DNA of 64,000 bases from Fomitopsis serialis (Eukaryota > Basidiomycota > Agaricomycetes > Polyporales > Fomitopsidaceae). Position numbers and translations under genes: made by a program. Below the pieces are notes generated by a model. The model worked only from the letters and a program-made list of their open reading frames with translations, was not told the DNA's origin and made no database searches. Numbering within the stretch: the first letter of the stretch is position 1; the number at the start of each line of letters is the position of its first letter. Of this stretch, positions 38,656 through 53,335 are shown piece after piece. The stretch lies in NCBI RefSeq assembly GCF_022376445.1, contig NW_025954979.1:1-64000 (forward strand). Direction: 5' to 3'.

Positions 38656-39574
38656 ATGGACCTCGCTCCCGACTTCCATGTCCTCTCCTCCGCTCGCTAT
38701 GATCCCTCCCTCCTCACTCTCGCCTGGAACACCGCTGCCAACGACGGACAGCAGTCACCGTTCCTGCTGCAGAGATATCACTTGGATCGACTTAACTATG
38801 CTGCTCGGGTACATGGCTGGATCGTTTCTCTAGCCTACAGCGACTTGGTTGGCGCGTGCGAGGATGCTGTACGCAAGACACTCAGCGAGTCCACTGATGG
38901 CCATGTGTCGCTAAAGGTATGTATCCCCATGCTCGGCTGTCCAGAGCTGACCACATAAATAGCTGAGAATCCTGTTCCACCGCAGTGGAACTGTCACCGC
39001 TTCGGCCTCTCGGGCAGATCGACCACTGCCTAACGGGGACCCAAGCCTGCTATCCAACTTCAAGTCTTTTCCGAAGCACTTCCTATCTTCGCCCACGTAT
39101 AGCAATCTGCTGCAGCCGCCGTTTCTGAGCGTCATAATTGACACCGCGCCTACCTCGCCATCTCTATTCACGCATACCAAGACGACCCACCGGCCTATGT
39201 ATAATGCTGCTCGCGACCGTGCAGGCTTGCCACCGCTGCCGACATCCCTGAACGCAGATGTTCTGCTTTACACTTCAACTGGTGAGATCATGGAGACGTC
39301 TATACGAAACATCGCGTTTCTTCGCCGGTCACCGCGTCAGTGGGTCACGCCGCGAGCTGAAGTTGGCTGTCTCCCTGGAGTCATGCGAAGATGGCTGCTC
39401 GAGCAGGGAAAAATTGCCGAGGCCACGGAGGGCGAACTCATGAAAGGTGATCTGGTGGACGGGGAGTTCGTGATGACGTTTAACGGTGTGGAAGGCTGTC
39501 GTTTGGGGCAAATCAGTCGTTCTTTACCTGCACCGACAACTACAACGGTGCGGGAGATCGAGCCGCCACGGTGA
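38656..39574 (+). CDS. Aminotransferase class IV, 4-amino-4-deoxychorismate lyase-like
   Basis: Exons: 38656-38916 and 38963-39574; 290 residues, intact. ADC lyase converts aminodeoxychorismate to p-aminobenzoate plus pyruvate, for folate synthesis (yeast Abz2). It belongs to the fold-type IV PLP enzymes. Visible are PFLLQRYHLDRLNYAARVHG, the likely PLP lysine in HTKTTHRPMYNAARDRAG, DVLLYTSTGEIMETSIRNIAF, and the phosphate-binding loop region VGCLPGVMRRWLLEQGK. Start 38656 follows an A at -3 and comes after an in-frame ATG at 38563 that lies inside the shared promoter. A branched-chain or D-amino acid aminotransferase is less likely because of the short length and fungal Abz2-like ending. Confidence 0.82.
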
Positions 39575-40088
39575 GTGCGCCTGCTCGACCACTACTGAAC
39601 ACGCTTAGAATCTCGTACTCATACTTGATCGACAGTGAGAGACGACTTCAGCCTAAAGTGTTATTCCAGCTTGAATACACTCGCTAGACTCGGCAGATAT
39701 CACTTTGCTGCGACGGCCGTAATTGCGGAAACTCTCTGTCTCAGAGTCAGAGGTTCGCCATGTATTGTCTCTATTTGCTTGCTGTATGTTACGTGTAGTA
39801 CATATGACGTCTGTACTTATCTGTTCCTGGTTTATACACTCTGTATCGCAATCACACCCTCGGACCGCAGTAAAGACTGACACGATAACACGGCACGCGA
39901 CCTGGGAGCATCCGAGTCGGGGCCTGGTGCAATGCGTAAGGTGTAGGGTAATGTCTCGTTGGGCGCTGAGTAACGGTGAGGAAACTCTACTCGAGCGGGT
40001 CATGCGGCCTCCACGACTCTGCACCGCGCCATCCACATGCTGATCTAGCTTGAGAGTTGTCCTGTGGGCCCGCCGATACCAGCTCCGG
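39575..40088. other. Intergenic region
   Basis: Between the ADC lyase 3' end and the second BTB gene; short frames only. Confidence 0.45.
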
Positions 40089-41329
40089 ATGCATCTCTAT
40101 CCCCAACTCACAACCATTGGCAGTCCGATGCAGTATTCCCGCTCGCCGTCTCTCCCATCCCCGCGACCACACTGGAGCGCTGAGCCACCGGTCCAATACA
40201 CAGGGCCCCTCCCTCTCCCTGGACCGTCGCCCAGCGTTGCGATGGAAAATGTCTACTATCCAGACCAGCACCATCCAGACCTATACTTCGACGACGGCAA
40301 TGTGGTGCTCTCAGGGCGAGCCCAGGATGGCAGCGTCCAGTACTTCCGCGTCCATCACTCCGTCCTGTGCAGACACTCGCCGGTCCTGGCGGACATGTTT
40401 GCACTGCCCCCGTTGAGGGCATCAAGCTCGAGGGATGTGCTAGAGGAAACCTATGACGGCGTGCTGCATGTGCAGATGCCAGATAGTGCGGAAGACCTCG
40501 CGAGCTTCCTAGGGGTGCTGTACGATCCACTGTGCGTCCCACCCTTCACGATGTCACCCCACGCACTGATCCATGAACCACCAGTGGCACGGCGTACAAA
40601 CGCTTCAACCCCAACACGCCCGTCCTCGTGGAAGGCACCCTGAAGCTCGCCACGAAGTACGAGTGTGACGCCATCCGCACGCGCATCGTCGAGAACTTCG
40701 AGGCCGACTGGCCGCAAACCCTCGCCCAGTGGGACGCCCGCCGCTCAGAGTGCATCCTCCTCCGCTCCGAGCACGCCCAGCAGTTCACGGGCAAGATCAA
40801 CGGGCTCTACCTGGACGACCGCCTCCCCGAGCCCGCCTCCGCGATCCGCGTCGCGACGGACTACGTCATCCCGAGCATCCTCCCCGCCGCGTTCTACCAG
40901 CTCGCCCTCCTCTCGACCGACGCCGACTGGGACGAGTACCGCGCGAACCCCGGCAAGCACCTCCGCTTCGGCGCCCGCACCGCGCGCTGGCGGCTCCTCG
41001 ACAAGCGCGACCTCATGCGACTCGTGCACGGGCAGAAGCTGCTCGCGGGGCACACCCGCGCCATCGGGACGGACATCTTTGGCAAACGCTGCCAGCGCGG
41101 GATCAAGGCGTGCGCGAAGGCGCGCACGGAGTGCTGGAAGTACTTCCAGGAGAACGCGCCCGTCTCCATGGACGACCCGCTCGACATCCTTTACGACTGT
41201 TCACGACTTGAGACGCTGTTCACTGACCTCCCCTGCGGTGCGTGCGTGCAGGATGTTGCGACTTCAGCGGAGAAAAGGCGAAGGGAGCTCTGGAGGAGCC
41301 TTCCTGCGATCTTCAATCTTCAGGCTTAG
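40089..41329 (+). CDS. BTB/POZ domain protein
   Basis: Exons: 40089-40531 and 40585-41329. A Pro/Ser-rich leader is followed by the BTB core (HHPDLYFDDGNVVLSG, FRVHHSVLCRHSPVLADMF, VLHVQMPDSAEDLASFLGVLY) and the helical extension common in basidiomycete BTB proteins (VEGTLKLATKYECDAIRTRI, PSILPAAFYQLALLS). Intron 1 is supported because it joins LYDPL to GTAYKRFNPN in frame. The start is uncertain: ATG at 40089, 40131 or 40242 are all in frame, and the last sits just before the domain. Likely an adaptor for a Cul3 ligase or a regulatory scaffold; the specific role is unknown. It is not closely related to the 30478-32522 BTB protein. Confidence 0.8.
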
Positions 41330-42162
41330 TGTCGACGCTGAGGTCTGTTTCGTTACGCTTTCGTTCTGCCGCATCTCACACCTGTGCTACTTACTGCTGT
41401 CCTGTCTGCATATTTATCCGTTTGGATTGGATGTGTTCTCTGTTCATGGCTATACGTACTCTGTATCACCCCTCATACCTGTCTCCGTGTACATGTATGC
41501 ACGATACTTACTGTTGTACAATACTGCTCTCCAAATGGCTACCCTCGCTGTTGCTTCGAATTTGTTACTCGCAAACAATACGCAAGACATGCCGCGTGCA
41601 TACAAATTAATCTACACAATAAAGTATCGACATCGAAGCACAACGTGAGTGGGTCGTGAACTACAAGGCTACGGATACAGACATCGGATATAATGTCCGT
41701 CCAATGTCGTATAAGGGATTTTAGCTTAGAGCGTGATGGATCATGAATGATGCATGCTAGTGTACAGATGCTGGTAAACAGTGACAATGCAAGGAACAAG
41801 CAGACGGCATGGCCAGCTTTATGGTGGAGACCGGGCCTGGGCCGTCAAAAATAACAGGCATGCAAAGGAACAAGAAGTCAAGGACACGAGGAAACGAGCG
41901 AAGGGCGGACGAGAATGTATGCAAGAAAGCATGAGCGCGTTTATGCGTGAAATGGGCTGACCAAAATGGCTAGCGAAGGAATGCCGAGTTGCCCTGGGCA
42001 CGGTCGCATTTCTTCGCGATGCGAACTGCACTCTCAAGGGCGCGCTCAACGAGCCCTCTAGACGGACTCGTGACAGGGGTATGTGCCAATAGGTCTACCA
42101 ATCCAGCTCAGCATGTACCGCTCACCGCCAACAGGTACGTACCTTTGTATTGCAAACATATC
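41330..42162. other. Convergent intergenic region, 0.8 kb
   Basis: 3' flanks of the BTB and RhoGEF-like genes. AT-richer; small frames with no support. Confidence 0.45.
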
Positions 42163-45108
42163 TCATAATTCGTTGTGTGGGTTGGATGCGAGGTCCCGTA
42201 TAGTCATCGTCTTCTCCCCCTTCCCATGCCCATTCGCGGTCGACGGACTCGGCGGTACGCCCGCCGAGGTCTGCAGGTTCGACAGCGAGCTCGGCATGCT
42301 CTTCCTCTTCCACGTGCTCAGCGTGCGGGTCAGCGTACCCGCCGGCTTGCCGAAGCTCGCCGTGCTCCCATGCCTCTTCGCGTCGAGCGCGGACGACGAC
42401 GACAGACCGAAGGCGAGTCCAGTCCCGAGCGCCGCGGTGAACATCCCGCTTTCACTCGAGCCGTACAACGAGAATCGGCGGTTCTCCGACATCTTCGGTT
42501 TCGACATGGCCGCAATCCCGGACTGCGACTCGCTGCGCGCAGAGAGGCCCCACGGCTCCCCATGGCCCGGGGCAGCGGTGGTCTCGTCGCCAGACTTGCG
42601 CCGCTTCCGCCCCCGCTTATCCTTCTCGTCGCCATCGATGTAGAAGTTGCCCACCACGCCGCACCACGCGACGAACGCCGCGTCGAGCTCCTCTTCGCAT
42701 CCGATGAACGCCGCACTCACGCCCCACGCACTAGGGTCATCGACGAGTCGCACGAGGAACGCCTCAGACGCCTGGAGAAGAGCGGGCACGTAAGAGAGCA
42801 GCAGGGAGAAGAAGGGGTGCGAGCTCTGGGCGCCCAGCAACTCCCGCAGGCGGGTCTGGTAGCTTCTCTCCGTCCGCACGAGCTCCCTGCAGCAGAGCAG
42901 AGCCCTCCGCGCCGCCTTCCATTCTTCCTCGTCCGCCTCGTTCTCGAATCCCTCGAGAAGCACCTCCTCCTCCTCTCCGTCGCCCTCGTCTTCGGAGTCG
43001 CTGGCGCCGCCGAGACGGAAGTGCACGCCAGGTCGCCAGGGTTCTGTCGAGCCTGTAGAGCACGCCGACTCCGCCGTATGCCCGCTCTCGCTTTGCGCTG
43101 GCGTGCGGCTCTTCGCGCGCGCCTTCTTCGCTGCCGCACCCTTCCGAAGGTTGTCAAGCTCCTGCACGAGGACCTCGTCCGGCACGTCCGCTATGGCCAG
43201 CGTCCACCTGCGCATCGCCATCGGATCGCTCTCCAAGAAACTTGCCGACTTCCTTTGCGGCGCTCTCGCGTTCAGAGGCGACGAGCCAGAGCCGTTGACA
43301 TACACGCTGTTTGCACGGGGTTTAGAGGTGATCGGGCTGGGTGGGCTGACCATCCTCTTCATCGTCGACAACCCGCTGCTCATCGCATGACCCAGCGCGC
43401 TACCGCCCGCGTTGTCTTCCGTTTCGTTCTCCTCCTCTTCCAACGCGCTCACATCCTCCAGCTTCGGGTTGCCTCCGCGCGCATACAGTCCCTCCGCATA
43501 CGGGTCGAACGTCCCTAACGGCGTCTCCTCATATGGCTGCGCGTGCTTGCCCTTCCCAGCCTGCGACGAGTGTTCAAACGAATTCCGCTGGATGTGCAGG
43601 CGCGACGTGAGAGCGGCGAGCTCGGACGAAGACATGCCCGTCCATGCCAACTGCGCGAGAGCGCTTGTCGATCTCTTGCGCTTGGGCGGGGGTGGGAAGG
43701 CGGGCCGCCGCCCACTGGTGTACTCCTTCGGCTGGAGCGAATAACGGTAAGCGCCCTGCACGATCAAGAAAATCTGAACTCACGATATCCAGCCCAAACG
43801 GCGAAACTGGGCTAATGGGTGGAAGGTACACGTCCTGCGTCGTCGATGGAGTTGATGATAATGCCTGTCCGCCCTGCTTGCTCGACCTGCGCAGTCCGGG
43901 GAAGTCCGGGGTACCTGATGACAGTGACGATGACGGCTGTGTCGTGCCTGACGCCGATTGAGAGGGCCGTCTCTTCCTCAGCTTGCGCCCACCGCCGCTG
44001 CTCGTCCGGAGACTCAGCCGCGGCGCGACGTTCTGATCCACATTCTTCGTACTCGTGCCTTCCCCATATTGCGATGTGACGGGGTTGAGCAGGGGAGATG
44101 CTGCATGGGAAGCATCCTCTGGTGTCGTCGCAGGCGTCGAATGATCTGAGGGGAGTGAAGAGGAAACGGCAGTGGAATGGGACGTTGAACTGGAATGTGA
44201 GTGTGACTGCGCGCTTCCGCTTTCACTTTGTCGTGACACAACCGGCGCCGACTGACATGGGCAGAGCTGCTACCGCCTCCGCTGGCAGTAGTGGAACCAT
44301 CGTGGCCGTGGTCACTCGTGCAGCGGCGGAAGAGGTTGATGCTATTTCTAGGAAAGGAGGCCGCCGATGATTGAGCGGGCTCGCGCGGTGCGAAGGTGCT
44401 TTTGTGGCTGAGCGCCCGGAAGAGGTTCAAACTCGAGCCTGAGCTTGGGCTTGGGCTTGAGCTAGAAGTAGACGGACCGCGCGGCGAAGATGAGACAGTG
44501 GACACAGGACGGGACTTCCTGAGCTTCCTCCGCGCGAGGTGGGAAGGATGCGTCAAAGACTCTGAGAAAACCGACATCGATGTAGGGCTTGAAACCATCT
44601 GGTGACCGTTCACGAAGGATGAATGACGATAGATGGGAAGGCTTGCTCTGTCTGCCCACGAGAGGCGGGAGGGATAGCCATGGTGTGGATCGGCGGAGTG
44701 TCGCAAAGGTCGCGAAGAGAATGTCTGCCTGCGGGGGACACGGCCCGAGCTTGGTACGCTCGTACTGGCGGAGGGTATAGGACCGTGTCCTGGGTCGGAA
44801 ACAGTGTAGTCAAGAGCGTAATGGCTGTCCTCGTGGGTGTGGTCGTGCGAGAATTCGGACGGCTCGACGATCGACACTGCTCTCGTTTTGGACGCATGCC
44901 CGCGGTCTGACTTGGGCGGTACGGGCGGTGGCGTTGTCGAGGACAGTCTGGGTGGATCGCGCGTGAAGGCATCAGCGAGGTCGTCGTATCGCGATTGCCG
45001 TACGGTAGAGTCGCTATCGTGGCTTGGCGACGCGGATGGTTCGATATACTCTGGAGTTGCAGGGAGCTGCTTGTCTGCAGCGCGAAGGTTCATGGTGGAG
45101 CCCTTCAT
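42163..45108 (-). CDS. RhoGEF-like protein with a partial DH domain
   Basis: Exons (minus): 45108-43784 and 43731-42163. After one single-base slip near 44250 (between HVSRR and VVSRQSESGS) is allowed for, the length is 2895 nt, 964 residues. The first 600 residues are Ser/Pro-rich and disordered. Around residue 750, ARRALLCCRELVRTERSYQTRLRELLG resembles the first helix of a Dbl-homology domain, followed by LLSYVPALLQASEAFLVRLV and DDPSAWGVSAAF, the second conserved region. A long basic loop then leads to a disordered tail. DH domains load GTP onto Rho-family GTPases, but the third conserved region and a PH domain are not evident, so activity is doubtful. Start could also be the ATG at 45093. 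Confidence 0.65.
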
Positions 45109-45930
45109 AAAAGCCTAAAAGACGCACCCTGATTGTCACGCTTGTATGCTGCGCGCGAATACTGCCTCGACTCTGAGAATGATGTGCGCTGTGCAGCGCG
45201 GTCGTCGCTATGTGGCCCTCGGCATCAGTCAAGCTAACCGCGTCCGCGTCGGGGAGCCCGTCCTCATGTCCCCCGTCCAGCCGGTGGTGTGGGCGAAAAG
45301 TGGCCGACGCGCCATCGAGAGAAAAACGGCGTCGGTCGACATAGGCAACGTGTGCTGTCTCCGCGAGGCGTGCTTTGTTCCTCGAGGGCAACGACCTTAT
45401 CGTGCTCGCCGTTATCTTGGACGACGACGGGTCGTGGTGCGTTGTACGCGCGCGGTGCGCGATGTGGGGGCCGACGTGGGCGGCGACGGGGGGCTGGGTG
45501 AGGACGTCGGCCATGCAGAGTGCGTCGCACCTGCGTCGCAAGATTGGACTGGTGCGAGCAGGCCCGCGTTTATGAGCGCGACATCGGCATCAAGCGTGAC
45601 ATCATGCATTGCGTCCTTCTCGAGAGCGAATTCGGACTCCGCTGGCTGGGGATGGGCCCTGCCCGCGGCCGGCACAGTCGCCGCCTGAAGACCGCCCACG
45701 CATCTCAGGGACGGATCTCCGGGGAGACAGCGCTCCATGGCCCGCCGATCTACCGATCCATCTCTGCTCGTACGAGAACTGCTCTTATCGCCCGCCGCTC
45801 TGTCACCCAACAGGCTCAACCGGCCAGTCGGAGCGCACACTCGGCGTAGCGGAGCACTCCAGGACACTCCAGGCTACCATGACCACCGCGTGTCCGACTT
45901 CCCCACAGTCTAGTCTCTTTCGCGACCGTC
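45109..45930. other. Intergenic region, 0.8 kb
   Basis: Upstream of the RhoGEF-like gene; GC-rich with overlapping open frames on both strands that share no recognisable motif. Confidence 0.4.
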
Positions 45931-46211
45931 ATGCTGTTCGTTCGTATCTCCGGGCTGCCCGCCGGCACGCCAGAATACCTACATACCACCCATACGCGAC
46001 CGATGATGGAGGCTCGCTCCCACCAGGACCAGTCGCTTCTGTCCGGCTTGGAGTACATGTCCAAAAGGCATCGCAACGGCGACGATCCCTTGCTCGGCCC
46101 CTCGGAGGCCTCCCTAGACACACGCCGTTACCACGAACGCTCCAAGTACTTATCGGGAAGGTGCTGCGCGGGGCAGAGCAACGGATGGGTGGACCTGGGT
46201 GGACCTGCTAA
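45931..46211 (+). CDS. Hypothetical small protein
   Basis: Starts MLFVRISGLPAGTPEYLHTT, then HQDQSLLSGLEYMSKRH and SLDTRRYHERSKYL. A single-base slip near 46151 would join this to an end LIGKVLRGAEQRMGG with a stop at 46209-46211; without the slip, the frame runs to 46293. The compact, charged middle looks more like a real protein than a chance frame, and the Arg-containing start could target mitochondria. I do not recognise it. Confidence 0.35.
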
Positions 46212-48954
46212 CGCGCCAGCGCGCCACCGGCACCCCTGCTCGGACGGACCACGCGTCAGAACGAGGCTGGTCAGGAGTTGTCGAAAAAGGTGATGTGGGG
46301 CAGAGTACTCTGGGGTGAGGATTCCTGCACGTTCCCGTCTTGGTGGGATGATCACTGCGATGGGCATTCGAGAATACTGAACGGAAGCGGGTCACAATCA
46401 GTGGTTATATCGATACTTATCCAACGGTCTCCGTGAGATGTTGAATTGCTCGAAGCCTACACCTCCGTCTAGCTAGTGGAAGATTAGAAGACCGTCCTCT
46501 AGCTCCCCCACTCAAAGAGGTCTTCTTTAAGGTCTGCCTAAGACGGGTGACTACTATTCGAAGATGTCGGGACGCCCTCATATCACTCGGTGGGCTAATA
46601 CAATGAATTGGTTATACCCGGCTTGTATCAGCTTGTATCGCGCCATAGTTTGAGCGAGTCGCCAGAACTGCGGTGGCCTACAGGCGATTGCAAAGCGGCG
46701 CCCGGTATTGCATCTTCAGCATGTTGGCTGACTGACTGCGTACTTACCACGCCTTAGGATGAACGTGCACGCAGGCACCCGGCCAAATCGTGCCGATCCT
46801 GTAGAGCGCGTCGAGACACACCAGACTATAATAGTGATCGATCGAGTATCTGGAGAGCCAACCAGGTGTTGTACTTTGCAAGTCGCACAGGCAAGGCGTG
46901 TTGCGCAAAGAAGCCTCCAGCTTTCGACACTCTTCGGTCGCCTCGGGCCCGGACGCCCACTACCCGTTCGCGCTTCATCCGCAGAGTTGGTTTCGGCCCT
47001 GGTGAAGCGATGACTTCTCGTAAATGGTGAGCCAGAGGACCCGCGCAAGGACCGCAATGGGTAGAATGGAGTCAGATCGGGCCACCGCGAGACCGTCCTC
47101 GATGCGTCGAGCCATTTGTTCTGGACGGGTGCCTTCATTGACGAAACAGGGATTTAGGCCTTTAGGCTTTAGGCACAGGCGCACGACACCGCGCCAGATC
47201 CTGCGCTCCGGGTCGTGCCCAAGTTGAAAAATACTAAACCGGAGTACGAACGGGGTGCTCACTTACGCCGCAGAAAATGACGAAACAACCCGACCGTTTG
47301 GTGCGATTTTGGGAGCTCGACGTCGGGCGGAGCAATCATTCAATCGAGGATACTATTACTAGGAATGAGCGGCAATGGTAAATCCCGCTTCCGTGCTATA
47401 GCCTGCTGGTGCGACCTTCGCTGCTGAGCGATGTTGTTCAACAGTGCGAAAGCCGGCCGTCTATGGTCAATTAAATAATCAGTCCAAGCCGCCGTGGAAT
47501 CACAAATAACATCTGTGCGGTACATCATGCGAGACCGAATTGTGAGTGACTCGCTCGCGTAGTCCGGAAGATACTGCTGATGGTGCTCCTTGTTGGTTCT
47601 ATGAACGGCACGGCAGTCGATACATGCCCTTTGGCAAGATCACCCGTGGTCGCATTGCCGGAAGACCATTTACTCGGCGCCGCTCCAGACGATCCACGGT
47701 GCTACAAGAACGCCGGTGGTAAATATGCACGGTGCTCAGTTGTCGCAAAGTGTGTAGTTTTCTTTCTTAATCCCTTTATTGTCCGCGAGGGCCGAGCCCT
47801 ATGTAGACAAAACTCTAACTCTAAAGGTAAGTACGCGTGTGCTCTGTTAGGATCAGGCTGAGCATAAGCTAAAGCGTGTACTTGGGGTACTACAGAGGGG
47901 GGACAACTCGGTGAACTCGTGTCGCAAGTTCAGCAAGCAGCGTTTGAACTATTACCGCTGTAGACTCGACTCGATCGCAGTAACCGATACTGGTGATAGA
48001 ACATACAAAATTCTATGGCGTGATAGCAACCTGCTGTTGAATGGCGCGGAGGCCGGAAGCGCTATCAACTAATACATGCACGACTGAAAGTCACCCAGCC
48101 ACGAAGACAGTATAGAGATGTATCAATAAATACCCAGCACTAAAAGCGAACAAATGTGTCAGTGGAGCGTCACAGAAGAGCGATAGAGGGGCTAGCGTGC
48201 ATACCATTGACCGTGATGCCCGTCCTCACTGGCCTTCAGAAACTGGCTCCCCGGATTGACGCTTGTCGACATCAATGTCTGGGCAATGGGTTCAGTCTCC
48301 GGCATGGTATGAATCGGACGATTGGTATACCGTCCAAATCGCTGTACGCATAATATTTGGCGCCACTGACGCGACGCGCCTGCAGCTCAGCTGTATGCAA
48401 GAAGGTCATAAGATGCCCTGCCGAGGTTAGGACCATAGCGAGCGGGGCGTACCCTCGGCGCGGCGGAAGCAGCCGTCGCTGTTTGCAGAAGGACAATTGC
48501 GCAGAGCAGCAAACCTCATGGTGTGGACGATTGTAACGCGCGGATCGGTCGAGGGCCGTGCCAACGGGTCGACAGGTCGAGGCGCGAGGACGAGGGGTTC
48601 GCGAATAACAAAGGGCGGGATGCCCGAGCACTGGTGTGAGCAGGACGGGTGGGGTACAAGTGAGCGGGCGCGAGTCCAAGTAATACTCAATATATAATAA
48701 CTCACAATGACCATCGAGGCATGGTGACATGTTGGCACTGGCCAAGCATCCTTCGAGTCTTAGATATGGGATTGATTCCCGGTGTGAGCAGTTCGCCTTG
48801 AGACATATTCAGTGATCATACCCTTTTTTGCGATTCTCAGCAGCGGTCGCCGAGCTGAAAGCGTACAATTTGGCATGCAAAAATGACTCAGTTATGTCAT
48901 GACATCATGGATGACCTATCATAGTCATTAAGAGATGCGGACGTACCCATATAC
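46212..48954. other. Gene-poor stretch, 2.7 kb
   Basis: Open frames of 60-157 codons occur (for example 46975-47262 minus, 48272-48745 minus, 47580-47861 plus) without a known domain. A minus-strand frame with ARRIEDGLAVARSDSILPIA at about 47040-47105 looks protein-like but has no continuing exon that I could place. Confidence 0.4.
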
Positions 48955-49405
48955 TTAGGCTTTGGCAGCCATATTCCAGTTGAACATCGGTGAGCAGTGT
49001 ATGCACACAGTGCAGTTGCTGTCAAAGTACGCCGTGTTGACAGCCGGTGAAACACACGTCCCGCTCAACAAAGCGACCATATGTCGACCCGCTAAATGTG
49101 CCTGGGATTGGTGGATAACGAGCTACTAGGGCGTAGCTGCTGGTGGCGGATGATCTGGTATCCGCACCTTTCGCAACACCTGAGAGATGGTCGCGGAATT
49201 TGATCTCGATGTATCTTGATCCTGTTCCATGCGTACGTGATAGACGAACCGTAATCGTGAGTTGTTACAAAGTCAACGATCGCTGCTCACCGTAGTATGT
49301 ATACCAAGCTGGAGGACCGTCCCTCAGACTATGCCAGAATTTCTCCAAGACGCCTTGAGAGACCGTCAAACCATTCTCAGTCGGCATCCCTGACGCGTCA
49401 CTCAT
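48955..49405 (-). CDS. Hypothetical, possibly a broken small gene
   Basis: A first exon (49405-49291: MSDASGMPTENGLTVSQGV, then FWHSLRDGPPAWYTYYG) ends at GTGAGC and joins a 42-nt piece (49221-49180: SRYIEIKFRDHL). Further down, a Cys-rich frame (SGTCVSPAVNTAYFDSNCT, CIHCSPMFNWNMAAKA) ends at 48955. The pieces cannot be joined without frame slips, and I know no family with these motifs. Confidence 0.25.
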
Positions 49406-49709
49406 GTAAGGTCACCCAGCTCGCCGGTCTAGGGCCTATTAGGACGTCAACAGTCACCCGGCGCATGAAGTAGAGCCAAACGGACCACTAGATCGCAAGT
49501 CACCGCATACTGCATACTGACTTGATCTGAATTACAACGTGATTTCTGTCGCTGAGCGGTAGGTGATAGCCTGCATGCCAAATAAATGGAAAGAACCGAC
49601 TGGCGTTCAACTGGGTTGTCAGGGCGCCACTTGTGAAGCTCATAACCGACCTCCGAGTCGACGGCCGCAGAGAATGCGACATACACCAGTGTCTGCTGTG
49701 TATAAAACA
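49406..49709. other. Intergenic region
   Basis: Between the hypothetical piece and RIB7; nothing seen. Confidence 0.4.
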
Positions 49710-50812
49710 CTAATGCATTCTCAGTGCGACCACAGCGTCTATACCAAATAACACTGTCTCAACGTGTCGCATAGCAGGTAGCTGCATCATCTCAGTATCA
49801 TCATCAACATTGGGGCGATATCAAACTCACCGTGTCCGATGGCAAGTTGGAGCCATATCCGATGCCGTCCTTGCCAACCAAATTTGGGGCAACCGTGACG
49901 ATTACTGTGTCGATGCAGTTTCGGTGTCGAACCTCCGCTCCCAGAAATGATTGAATGACCCAGCGCCACCCTCAACCATGACAGACTGGATGCCAGCTCG
50001 CGCAGCTTTTCGAGGAGACCAACGACGGAGATGCTACCTATTTTAATCGGTCTGAATATTGAATAGCACGAGGGTCATCGAATAGGTGTACCATCTGCAT
50101 CTGTGACGACTTCAACGATCCGCGCTCCAGCGGCCTCCAAGCTAGACTTTCTCGACGCCCGGGATTCATCGCCGTCAACCGAAGATGCTGAGGCAATCAC
50201 CCAAGGTCGTCTCCCTACCCCTGCCTTGTAGTTGTTGAAGAGCTTGCAGTCAATTGGCAAACGCAAGTGCGTGTCAAGGATGATCGGCCTTGGAAGGTGA
50301 TATCGGTGGGGAAAATCGACCGGAAGGAGTGGTAAATGACGCGCTATAAATTACATTGTCCATGCGAGTGGTGCTGAAAAGGGCTAGTACTCACTGTTCA
50401 GTTGAGGGTTGTCGTTGATCGCAGTGCCAATACCTACGAGGATGCCGTCGTGAAGTGTCCTCATCCTATTCTTTCTGATGCATGAGTGATCATCTCTTGA
50501 GACTCACTTACGAGATAAGAGAGTCTGTTTCGAAAAACGTGTGAGAGGCGACAGGGCGTCCGCGACTCACCAATGGGTCATAAGCATGCTCTCCTTCCCA
50601 CTCAAAGCGAGCTGTTGTCCGCCCGTTCCAGCGATCTTGGCGTCCAGAGATTGGGCAAAGGTAAGGGTGACATATGGTCGACCAGCATCAGGCGACACAA
50701 GAGAAGACCTCCGCGTCTGTCCATCGCCCGTATAAAACGACTGGGTGTCTAAGTTACCAGCGAGGCCGTACACCCGATTCAAGAACACCGGAGGTGAAGG
50801 GGTGGCAGCCAT
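49710..50812 (-). CDS. RIB7: 2,5-diamino-6-ribosylamino-pyrimidinone 5'-phosphate reductase (Rib7)
   Basis: Rib7 performs the NADPH-dependent reduction step of fungal riboflavin synthesis, before deamination. Exons (minus): 50812-50571, 50465-50395, 50343-50092, 50037-49831, 49781-49710. Marks: PYVTLTFAQSLDAKIAG, LHDGILVGIGTAINDNPQLN, LPRPIILDTHLRLPIDCKLF, GVGRRPWVIASA, SVMVEGGA, then VTVAPNLVGKDGIGYGS and a short last exon ending FGIDAVVALRMH. Two slips fall in the fourth exon (near 49992 and 49969); both are in short G runs. Adding two bases gives 846 nt, 281 residues, close to the yeast enzyme. RIB7 lies head to head with MetAP2, with 297 bp between the starts. Confidence 0.93.
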
Positions 50813-51109
50813 CGTGTCAAGCCAATGCCGTGCTCGGAGCGGAGAGATCGCAGAGTCAATGAAACTACGAGTTGGTTACAAGTCTACGACCTGACTATGT
50901 ATACAGATGTTGCCTGGCATGGAGGTCGAATAGAGATCGAATCGCAAGCAAAGCAGACGGGACGTGGCCGAGCGATGCCCGAGGCAGCGTTCCCGCCGAT
51001 CGTCTGCGCGTGATCCGGGCCCCGCGTCGGCGTTAAGTGGCTTGTCAAATCTCTCCGCCAACAAACTGCTTCACACTTGACCATGATAGCACCAGGGACG
51101 CAGGGACCC
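50813..51109. promoter_or_regulatory. Bidirectional promoter, RIB7 / MetAP2
   Basis: 297 bp between two outward-facing start codons. No TATA box is obvious, as expected for housekeeping genes. Confidence 0.5.
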
Positions 51110-52851
<1,742 letters not shown>

Positions 52852-53335
52852 TGCACATCCCGCACTGTATATGTACTACATACTCCTGGCGGCCTCGCTG
52901 TATCTGTAGCTTCACCGTCACCATAGCATCTCTATTGTTCCTTTGTATCACCGGGAAGCTCGTTCTGCAGGTACAAAGCTTGAATCTGAAGGCGGAATCT
53001 CGGGGATGGCGTCAAGGCAAGTACATGTGATTTAAAGTTCCGTGTCTCCGATGTCACCTTGGGCGCCTGCTGGAGCACTGTCTCTCGAAGCGCTGCAAAG
53101 GTCGTCTCTGGGTTGTCTGCCGTCAGAATGTATATGAACGCCTAGGAACCCACCCTGTCTTCGACCTTTCCTCCTCGGTTCACTGCTCCCTGTTTGCTCC
53201 AGCCCGCGGCCGGAGACTAAACGGACTAATCCGCTATTAATTCGCACTGTACTAATACTCCAGTGACGACCTGTGATATCCAGCCTGGCTCGAACACTCT
53301 GTCCCCGCCAATACTTAGCACGCGACAGTCATGCC
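52852..53335. other. Intergenic region
   Basis: Between MetAP2 and the HSL-type hydrolase, same strand. Nothing specific. Confidence 0.4.

Noticed and set aside
42175..43518. 447-codon open frame on the plus strand
   Set aside because: It lies exactly opposite the RhoGEF-like exon, is Arg/Pro/Leu-rich as expected for the complement of a GC-rich coding exon, and has no domain.
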